From assembly GCF_000313135.1 (NCBI RefSeq), contig NW_004457681.1, positions 6,995-27,345 of the forward strand: DNA of 20,351 nt. Direction: 5' to 3'. The notes under the pieces were generated by a model that worked only from the letters and a program-made list of their open reading frames with translations, did no database searches and was not told the DNA's origin. This document shows, piece by piece, positions 8,846 to 17,055 of the stretch. Numbering within the stretch: position 1 is the first letter of the stretch; each line of letters starts with the position of its first letter. This DNA is from Acanthamoeba castellanii str. Neff (lineage: Eukaryota > Discosea > Longamoebia > Acanthamoebidae). Position numbers and translations under genes: made by a program.

Positions 8846-10535
8846 ATGCGCAGAATCACCGCTCGCTCTGTCACTACGCCCCTCTTCACATCGAAGACTG
8901 CTTCGCTCGCCGGCTCCGCCCGCCCCCTCTTCGGTGCGCAATTCCGGATTTTTGAACTTACGATGCGAAGCGCTTGGATGCACTTCATCATGTAATGCTC
9001 CGCACCCTGCTGACCCAACCCCGCAAACAAACAGGCATCGTTTCTGCGGCCGACAAGGTCGTTCCCAAGGATGGCCGTACGCCCCCCCCCGATTTTCCCG
9101 GATGTCGGCAATTTATTGATTTATTCAATCAATTGTTGATCATGCCTCTTTCTTTTTTGTCTCTTTCATATCAATTCAATGTTGCAGTCGTGACCGTGGA
9201 GGTGTACCGCTGGTCCGCCGATGAGAAGGAGAAGCCCTACATCCAGAGCTACAAGGTTTGTTTTTATCATCGCCCTTCCCCCCTCCACCCCCATTGTTTG
9301 TCTCTACGTCCGCAACCAGGGAGAGCTCACGCAAGACGCGCGTCTGGTGGTGTGGTCTGTGCGTGTGTGCGTGTGCGTGTTTTCCAGCTGGACGTCAACA
9401 ACTGCGCGCCCATGGTGCTCGACGCGCTGCTCAAGATCAAGAACGAGCAGGACCCCACCCTCTCCTTCAGGAGGTAACGTGCGACCCTCCCTCATCCACT
9501 CTTCTTTTCTCTTCTCTTCTCTCTCTTGCGCCTTCCGCGATTCGCGTGTGCACACGCCTAACCCACGCGTGTCGTGCGTGTCGTGTGTCGTGTGTCGTGT
9601 GTCGTGTGTCGTGTGTGCAGGTCGTGCCGCGAGGGCATCTGCGGCAGCTGCGCGATGAACATCGACGGCACCAACACGCTGGCCTGCCTCAAGCCCGTCG
9701 CCGAGTCCGTCACCAACGGCAAGATCAAGATCTACCCGCTCCCCCACCTTCGTACGCGCCCGCCTCGCACCCTATCTCTGCACCCCCCCCGTCGTGTGAC
9801 TGACGCACCTTCCCAACGTGTGTCGTGTCGTTGGTCGTGTGTCGTGTGTCGTGCAACAGCGGTGGTGAGGGATCTGGTGCCGGACCTGAGCAACTTCTAC
9901 GAGCAGCACAAGTCGATCCAGCCGTACCTGCAGGTGGACGACCACGCCGCCCTGGGCTCGAGCAAGACGGAGCAGCTGCAGACGCGGGAGGACAGGAAGA
10001 AGCTCGACGGCCTCTACGAGTGCATCCTGTGCGCGTGCTGCTCCACGTCGTGCCCCTCCTACTGGTGGGCCGGCAACGAGAACAAGTACCTCGGCCCCGC
10101 CATCCTCCTCCAGGCCTACAGGTGGATCGCCGACTCCCGCGACCAGCACACCAACCAGAGGCTCAGGTGCGCTCTCTCCATTCCCATTCCACTCCACTCC
10201 ACTCCATTCCCTACGCAATGGTCATCACCTCAAGAGTGGCTGCTGACGTGTGGTGTGTTTCGCCAGGGCTCTGGCCAAGGAGGACATGAAGGTGTACGCG
10301 TGTCACACCATCATGAACTGTACAAAGGTGTGCCCCAAGGGGCTCAACCCGGCCCTCGCCGTCGCCAAGGTCAAGAAGGTACCGTGCATTCATTTGCCGC
10401 TCTCGAGAGACCCCAAAGCCCCACTTTTTGCATACATTGCGCTCACCTCCTCCTCCTCTTCCTCCTCTTTTCTTTTTATGCCAGGCCACCCTCGAGCTCG
10501 ACGTGCAGCAGAAGAAGCAGGCCCTCGCCCACTAA
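8846..10535 (+). CDS. SDHB: Succinate dehydrogenase iron-sulfur subunit, mitochondrial (complex II)
   Basis: Exons: 8846-8933, 9035-9076, 9188-9255, 9388-9473, 9621-9751, 9860-10166, 10267-10378, 10485-10535. All join in frame to 294 residues, a normal SDHB length. The first about 35 residues ([14 protein letters not shown]...) are rich in Arg, Ser and Thr with no acids, a typical mitochondrial presequence. The [2Fe-2S] ligands are C97, C102, C105 and C117 ([10 protein letters not shown] then C). The second module has C193, C196, C199 and C263 for [4Fe-4S], and C203, C253 and C259 for [3Fe-4S]. The quinone-site region CPSYWW (203-208) is intact. Family knowledge: it transfers electrons from the flavoprotein SDHA to ubiquinone at the inner membrane, linking the TCA cycle to respiration. 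The short second exon (14 residues) is the least certain; donor GTACGC and phase support it. Several introns carry GT-rich tracts before the acceptor. Confidence 0.97.
9568..9618 (+). repeat. GTGTCGT tandem repeat in an SDHB intron
   Basis: Five or more overlapping copies of TGTGTCG lie immediately before the acceptor GTGCAG at 9620, in intron 9474-9620. The next SDHB intron (9752-9859) carries the same motif at the same relative place. Confidence 0.75.
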
Positions 10536-10719
10536 GCTACGGGCAGTTCTTCGAAGACCTTCCGATGTCCCCCCCCCCAATGTAGCGATCACTCGCCGCA
10601 TGCGGCCCTCCTCCACACATACTACACCGACGTTTTCATTGGTTCGTGTATTTGTATGGTACTTTGTGGGACCGGCGTACAGTGAGGGGGAGCTCGAGAG
10701 GATGGGAAGGGGCAGCGGG
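10536..10719. other. Tail-to-tail spacer between SDHB and RhoGEF
   Basis: The 184-bp spacer between convergent stop codons contains a run of ten C (10570-10579). No coding exon or RNA gene is seen; it should hold both 3' UTRs. Confidence 0.5.
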
Positions 10720-13700
10720 TCAGCCCCTGCCTCGTCCGCGGGGTCCGCCGCGCGGGCGCGTGGCTCGGGAGGTGGTGGTGGAGGCGTCGTCGGTGATCGG
10801 GTTGGGCGTGTAGTAGGACACGCGGCTGCGGAAGCCCGCGTCGCCCGAACCCGCGGCCGCCGACTGCTGGCCCGCCGGTGGTGACAGCGTCGATGACGGC
10901 GACGGCGACGACGGCGCTGACGTGGAAGACGAGCCGCCGGACGGAGGGGGAGAGGGAGATTCGGGGAGGGAGCTGGAGGAGGGGGAAGAGGGGAACGGCG
11001 CCGGTTCGGCCATCTGCCCGAAGGCCGCCAGGGGCAGCGGGTTGGTGGTGCCCACCACCGGAGGCTTCCCACCACCGCCGCCGCTGGTCATCGTGAAGCG
11101 CGGCTTGGACGCAGTCGACGGTGGCGGCGGCGCTCGCCCACGCCCAGCGGCGGCCGCGGAGGAGGGGCCGCCCGATCCTGGCGAGGGCGTTGCCGCGGGC
11201 GAAGGGGGAGGGCCGGCGGCTGCCGCCGTCGACGGCGTGGAGGCCGCAGCGGCAGCGGCGGGATCGGAGGGCGCCGGGGAGGGGTGGCACGAGAAGGTGC
11301 GCCTCGGCGAGCGGGCGGCGCTGCTGCTGCTGCCTCCCGAGCCGGGCGAAGGCGTCGGACCGTTGTCGGCGGCGGCGGATGAAGTGCCGGACGACGCGCG
11401 AAGCGGCGGGACGGCGGTGGCGGTGGAGAGGGTGGCCCTCCGCGGACTCACCAGGTCCGACGCCGCGGACGCCGTCGTGCCCCGCGGCGACGCCCCGTCG
11501 GCCGATGACGGCGACGGAAGGGCGGCGGCACCGGCGCCGGGTTCGAGAGTGTTGCCGCGGAGGCGGTTGTGGCCGTCGGCCACCGGGACGATGCCGCTCC
11601 CGGCGCGCGAGAGGGGCTGCCGGGGCTCGGCCGACGCGGCGGCGTGGTCCGGTACGGGTTCGAGGTGGTCGTGCGACGACGAGGCCTCGATGCGCTCCAT
11701 CTCGACGTCGAGCGAGCGCTTCTCGAGCAGCACCGGCGCGCGCCGGTCTTTGCGCGACCGCGACGTGGACGACGACGACTGCAGATCGCAGAGCACCGCG
11801 TCGGCCTCGGTCGTGTCGCGCGAGGCGACGGTGTTGGGCAGCACCGCGTGCGACCCGCTCACGATCAGAGAGCCCGACGACAGAAGCGGCCGCACCGCCA
11901 CAGACTGCGACGACGACGAGGCGACGACGAACGGGCCGACCATGGTCGTGGCGGGGGCGTCGTCGTGGCCGACCATGCCTCCGATGAGGGATCCGGCGGG
12001 CGATGCGGACGCGGAGGAGGGCGAGGAGGAGCCGCTGCGCGGGGAGGCCGGCTGCTGGTCATCGCCGGTGAGCACCAGGTCCGCCCCCTCGAACATCTGC
12101 GTGGGCAGCCGCGTGCGCGTCTTACCTACAAACACCAAACCAATGCATACCATACCATACCATACCATACATTAGGCTGGTGGTGGTGGCTGGTGGTGAG
12201 TGGGCGGGAGGTGCGGGGGGGGGGCGTGCCGGTGATCTTCTTGGGGCGGGGCAGGGGCGCCGAGAGGGAGGAGGAGGAGGAGGAGTCGTCGGGTACGACC
12301 GGAATGTGGGACTGGGACAGAGCCGAAGGGGCGGCGAGCTTCACCGTTCCTGCTGCTCCGTCCTGCTTCTTGTTGTTGGCCTTGTCCTGGTAGAACTTGA
12401 CCCGCTCTACACGGCACACGCGACCAGGCACACACAAAACACAACGGCGCTGACGTCAGCACGCGTCACCAGGGGGGAGTGGATGGCGGGGGCGCGGGGA
12501 AGGGGACCGGTCATGTGGGCGAGCCACTCGTCCTTCTCGTCGGCCGTCTTGCAGTAGAGGGTGACGATTTTCTTGTCCCCGTCCATCAGCAGGATCTCGA
12601 ACCCGTGCTGCGCCGCTGGTGATGAACAACACGCACACGCACACGCACACGCACACGCACACGCACACGCACACGACCAACGACACGATACGGCACGCAT
12701 GGGAACGTGGTGAGGTTGATGGTGGTGTGATGGGTGGTTGGCGGGCAGAGGGTACTGTCGGTGTCGGGGATGGACCAGGCGGAGCACCGCTTGAGCGGGA
12801 TGGCGCTCTTGTAGAGGTAGATCTTACGCGAATTCGACACGCTCGCCTTGCCCTGTTGTTGTTTGTTGATTGGTTGGTGTGTTACGTTTGAATCCACACA
12901 TACAATAGAAATATGTAATGTTGATTGTTGCTATGAAAGAAATAAAGAAGCGGCCAATGGCGGGTGGGGAATATATATATAAATAAAGTACCTTGATGGT
13001 GGACTTGAATTCGGAGATCTTCTGCTGGAAGAGGGTGGAGCTGGCGAAGACGAGGAGGTCGCTGAAGAGGAACAGGTGCCGCTCCTGCGTCTTGCCCTGC
13101 GACGAGATCTTGCTGCACGTCATCTCCCGCAGGAACTGGCGGCCGGGCTTCACCAGCGACTGGCCCAGCTCCTGTGCTCCCCCCCCCCAACCGCCCTCTG
13201 CGTGAGCCCACCCTTCATCGGCGAGGAATTTGTCGTAGTTTGCATCGTGTGTGTGGTGTGTGTGGTGTGTGTGGTGTGTGTGGTGTGTGTGGTGTGTGTG
13301 GTGTGTGTGGTGTGTGTGGTGTGTGTGGTGTGTGGTGCGTTGTTGTGTGTTGTGTGTGTGATGTGTGATGTGTGTGTGTGTGATGTGTGATGTGTGATGT
13401 GTGTCGTGTGTGAGAGGTGTTGGTACGGAGATGTTGGAGATCTGGCCCTGGATCTCGAGGATCTTCTGGAGGTTCTCGGAGTCGCGCTTCTTTTTGTTGA
13501 CCTCCTCGACGACGCCCTGCACCTTCTCCAGGGCGGCCTTGGCCTGGGCGTGGTCGGGGTGCTCCTCCGGCGTGTACTTGAGCAGCTCCTGCCATTCCCC
13601 AAAAACATCACACGACACACAACACACGACACACGACACACGACACACGACACGGAATGAGAACTCGGTATTGGGGCCGCCAAGAGGTCAGGTGGCAGTA

Positions 13701-15381
13701 CCCGGAGGAGGAGGGGGTATTTGCAGATGCGTTGGATGGGCTTGATGAGGAATGCGTTGAAGGAGAGACTGCGCGTAGCCGGATTCTCCGCACATTCCTG
13801 AAATATAACAACAAAAACAAAATAATGACAATGAGAGAGAGGACGTCCCAATCAGACGAGAGGGAGAAGAGGGAACGATCAAGGCTGGTGGGTATGGTGG
13901 CGTACGTCGAGGAATTTGGCGAAGGGCTTGTTCTTCTTCTCGAGGAGGTCCATGGTCCTGATGCAGTTCTCCTGATTGGCACAGTACTGCGTGTACATCT
14001 TGAAGTAGTCCGCCTGGCGTGGTTGGTGTTGAGTCCCCGAGAAATGACACACGCACAACGCACGACGCCTCGCGTGGTGGATGTGGAGGAGTACCGTTTC
14101 GAGGAAGATGTGTCCCACCTTGTCGTCCTTCTTGGCGCGCATGTCGGCGAGGGCGCGCTCCAGCTGCTCGTTGACGTTGAGCAACACAGAGAGGTTGGAG
14201 AAGATGCTCTGCAGCTCCGCATTCCCGAGTATACCGCGGGACTTGAGGGGCATGTAGAACACCTGTGCGCACGAGCGAAAAGAGAGAGCGAGAGAGAGAA
14301 AGAACGAAGGAAAGAACGAACGAAAGAAGAGAAAATGAGCGAAGCGAAGCGGCGCGAGGAGGGGGAGGGAGGAGTAGGGTACGGAGAGGATGAGTTTGAG
14401 ATCGCGGACGTAGTCGGTCTCGGTGTTGACGAGCTCTTCGACCACCTGCTGACGCAGGCGCTGCTGCTGCAGCACCGGATCCACCGCCTCCCCGCTGCGT
14501 GGCGAGCTCACCAGCAGCGATTGCGACGAGGCCAGACTCGACACCGCCGCCTCCGACGACAACGACGACGGAGGAGGCGAAACGCGGGGCGACGATCCCG
14601 GAGATGACGATCTGGTGGTGGAGGTGGTGGTGGTGGCCGAGTCGATCTCGTGGTGGAGTCCGTTGTTGCTGCGCGGGGAGGGCTGCTGCTTGAGGGCGGC
14701 CACGGAGGTCATGGCGGGCAGGGAGTGGGCCACCCCTCCGCCCACCCGCTTGGGCGGCAACGCGGGCGCGCCGGCGCCGGGCCCGGGCGCCACGTGCCGG
14801 CCCGCATCCGCAAAGGGGCTTCGCACGAATGTGTGGCGATCGCCGGCCGCGCCGCTCAGATTCGACACGGACGTGGATCGCGGAGAAGACGATGGTGCTA
14901 ATGATGATGATGACGAAGAAGAAGAAGGTGATGGTGAGGTGGTGGCAGATGGCGGCGGGAGGGCATCGGAGGAGGCGAAGCGGGTGGGCGGTGGGTCGCG
15001 GAGGGAGATGGGCGCCATGGAGCCCATCATGGAGGCGCGCTTGTCCTCGACCTCGCGCAGCTTGAACCGTTTCCGGTCGGCCTCGGCCAGCAGCTGCTCG
15101 ACCAGGCCCACCCCGCCCGCTCGGCCCACCGACCCATCGCCGCCGCCGCCGCTGGCCGGCCCGATGATCTCTCCATCGGGCGCTGGGTCTTCGGGGACGG
15201 CGGGCAGAGACGATGATGACGACGACGACGGAGAAGAAGAAGATGGAGAGGTTGGCGACGTGGTGGAGGCGTCGCCGGGAGCGTCTTTGGAAGGCCGGTC
15301 CTTTTTGACGTGGTCGCGCTTGAGGCGCAGGAAGGACGTGCCCCGCTTGACCTGCGCCACGTCTTTCGTGGTGGCCGACAT
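10720..15381 (-). CDS. RhoGEF with DH (Dbl homology) and PH domains, long disordered N- and C-terminal regions
   Basis: Exons (minus): 15381-14383, 14262-14095, 14013-13906, 13797-13702, 13588-13427, 13171-12992, 12852-12756, 12615-12508, 12406-12230, 12125-10720; 1166 residues. Residues 1-310 are Ser/Pro-rich and disordered. The DH domain spans about 312-505: [36 protein letters not shown], then the canonical CR3 signature [13 protein letters not shown] and [12 protein letters not shown]. The PH domain spans about 515-645: [13 protein letters not shown], then [17 protein letters not shown] and the C-terminal helix EKDEWLAHM. Residues 700-1166 are Ser/Ala/Pro-rich with SPRR motifs and an RGG-like end. 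Family role: nucleotide exchange on Rho/Rac GTPases at membranes; a Rac-like GTPase lies 9 kb away, but pairing is unproven. The first six coding exons are multiples of three. The start is the ATG at 15381; an in-frame ATG at 15444 looks less likely. One intron has a GC donor. Confidence 0.92.
12126..12229 (-). other. GC-AG intron (donor GCACGC)
   Basis: In the RhoGEF gene, the exon ends AAGATCACCG and the intron starts GCACGC; acceptor TTTGTAG precedes GTAAGACGCGC. The splice gives KKITG-KTRTRL in frame. The first GT after the donor is about 65 nt further on; those I checked give the wrong phase or an impossibly short intron. The intron is 104 nt and contains a TATGG pentamer repeat. Confidence 0.75.
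12146..12171. repeat. CATAC pentamer repeat
   Basis: About five tandem CATAC units (GTATG on the coding strand) lie in the GC-AG intron of the RhoGEF gene, close to the acceptor. Confidence 0.7.
12630..12675. repeat. ACACGC hexamer repeat in RhoGEF intron
   Basis: About seven units of ACACGC on the plus strand (GTGTGC on the coding strand) lie just before the acceptor of intron 12616-12755. Confidence 0.8.
13246..13411. repeat. GTGTGTGGT 9-mer array grading into GTGTG/GTGATGT
   Basis: About ten tandem 9-mers (GTGTGTGGT, plus strand) are followed by degenerate GTGTG repeats, inside the 255-nt intron 13172-13426, the longest in the RhoGEF gene. On the coding strand it reads ACCACACAC, opposite to the GT-rich sense tracts of most other introns here. 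Confidence 0.8.
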
Positions 15382-16030
15382 GTCACCGCGCACGTCTACG
15401 CGGGATGCGCACCGGTGCCCGGAAAGAACGTAAGTAATAATCAAATAAGTATTATTTTATTTATTATTAATTGAGCAGAAAGGGGCCAAAGAACGAAAGC
15501 GACAAATGGGGGGGGGGGCATTAAAATAGCCTCGTATTTTTGTTGAGGCGAAGATGCACTCTCCACGGTAGAGGGATATGTGAACGCGAAAATCCACCAC
15601 CGAATCCGGGGGGGGGGTAATGAAAAAAAAAGGAAGGTCCGAGTACCTGACCAGGAACAATAGCTGCAGGCGCTTGAGCTGCGTAGATGGGCAAAAGATG
15701 AAGACGTGGGTGGCGCGTCTCCGAGACGAGAAAAGTGCACAGCCGCGCTGAGAAGCAAGTTTGTTGCGGGTTTGCCCTTCCGTTCTTTGGTTGGAATGTC
15801 GACATTTTACGACACCGTCAGTTCCCGGCCCCACTCATCACGGCCGTGGTGGTGAAACGTGTCCGGTCAGAGACAAGAGACGCTGCCGAAGGTGTAATGC
15901 CAGGGACCCCACCCCAATATCTAGCGGGCGGGCCAGCGACATAGGATAGCGGTAATTATTTAATTATATTATTTCTTTAATATAATAAAAAGAAAATAAA
16001 TTTTAAAGAGCACAATCAGATTCAAAAACA
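15382..16030. promoter_or_regulatory. Divergent intergenic region with two AT islands
   Basis: This 649-bp region lies between the RhoGEF start (-) and the small Cys/His gene start (+). AT-rich islands sit near each gene: 15431-15475, about 50 bp upstream of the RhoGEF ATG, and 15950-16010, just upstream of ATG 16031. Between them are G runs (15508-15517 and 15609-15617) and an A run (15623-15631). On the minus strand, CAG|GTACTC at 15647/15646 and TAG at 15397-15396 could bound a 5' UTR intron of the RhoGEF gene. No protein family or RNA gene is recognised. Confidence 0.4.
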
Positions 16031-16788
16031 ATGGGGAAGGACAGAAAGGGAGTGCCGCGAGGCGCCTGTTCGCATGCGTCGTGCGAATGCGACGACTACG
16101 AGCTGCCCTCAGAGGGCCACCCCTGCGCCTACTGTGGTTCGCATCTTTTAATTGTTCTTCTTTAATCGTAAATTATGATTTTTTCACCAAACAATCGTTC
16201 ATTCGTTCATTCCTTGCCTGATGGATGCATATGTTAGGCCACTACCCGGCTGAGCACAAGTCGGCCGGCGCTACACGACAGGCGAGTCCTCCGCCAGCAG
16301 CGTCCGAGGTGCGTACTACGCGATCTCCCTCGCCCTCCACCACCTCGTCGTCATCGTCGTCGTCGGTGGCGTCGGACCCCTTCTTCACCTTCGCCTCGCC
16401 CAAGCAGTCGTCGCCCAGCAGCACCCCCTCTGCTGCCCCGTCATCGTCGCCCGCGCCCACCTTCTCCTCCTACTCGGCCTCCACCACCTCCTTCGCCCGG
16501 CCCACAGCCGGCCCAATTCCTACGGCGAGCTCCACCACCAGCTCTTCTCATCATCACCAGCAGCACGGGCAGGCCCCACCAGCAGCAGCGCCGCGAGGTG
16601 GTGGCGGCGGCGGTTACCAGCATCGGCCGGAGCACCACACGGCCGAGGTGCAGACGGCGTTCTCGGCGTCGAGCAAGCGCGGCAAGCCCAAGGAGAGCCT
16701 TCCCATGCAGCTGTGGAACAATCCGCAGGAGGTGGTCAAGGACGTCAAGATCAAGGTCAAGCAAAAGACCAAGAAGCACCAGGCCTGA
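16031..16788 (+). CDS. Small protein with N-terminal Cys/His cluster, Ser/Pro-rich middle and Lys-rich tail
   Basis: Two exons, 16031-16136 and 16238-16788, encode 218 residues; the 101-nt intron has donor GTTCGC and acceptor GTTAG. Residues 1-45 contain a compact Cys/His cluster (SHASCECDDYE, then HPCAYCGHYPAEHK). Its spacing suggests a small zinc-binding module, which the intron splits inside the CAYCG segment. The middle (about 50-165) is low-complexity Ser/Thr/Pro with His and Gly runs. The C-terminus holds a more conserved-looking segment, SLPMQLWNNPQEVVKD, followed by a Lys-rich end KIKVKQKTKKHQA. I do not recognise a named family. Nucleic-acid or membrane binding through the basic end is only a guess. 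The AT-rich DNA directly upstream supports the start. The intron is AT-rich, unlike most here. Confidence 0.7.
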
Positions 16789-17055
16789 TCATCAGCAGCA
16801 TCCTCCTCGCCCTCGTCCATCATCTTCCTCCACCCAAAAGAGCACCTCTCCTTTTATTTTGTCAGTCACTACAACGTTTGCCTCTAGGCACATTAGAATG
16901 TAGTGCACCACTCGACCGCATCGTTAGCGCAAGCAACACTGGTTCTTGGGTGGGTTGTTGGGTTGGTTGCATTTGTACAATAGTATGACGAGGCGCAGAG
17001 CAGGAGCAAAATTGGAGCTGTGCTGTGTGGGGTGGAAGTGACAGCTGAGATGATC
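16789..17055. other. Tail-to-tail spacer
   Basis: The 267-bp spacer lies between convergent stops. A TTTTATTT at 16853-16860 reads AAATAAAA on the minus strand and could serve minus-strand polyadenylation, but it is about 195 bp beyond that stop. No gene was seen. Confidence 0.45.

Noticed and set aside
10922..12175. Long plus-strand open frame (417 codons) opposite the RhoGEF C-terminal exon
   Set aside because: It is the antisense of a GC-rich Ser/Ala/Pro exon, where stop codons are rare on both strands. It has no domain, and the minus strand continues a spliced DH-PH gene in frame.
15381..15444. Upstream in-frame ATG (15444) for the RhoGEF
   Set aside because: The extra 21 codons cover an AT-rich promoter-like boundary and a possible splice acceptor. 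ATG 15381 begins a clean basic N-terminus.
15457..15834. Minus-strand frame containing a hydrophobic stretch (THVFIFCPSTQ)
   Set aside because: It could be a leader exon, but the protein has no recognisable family. It crosses G and A homopolymers and cannot be joined to the RhoGEF start with confidence.
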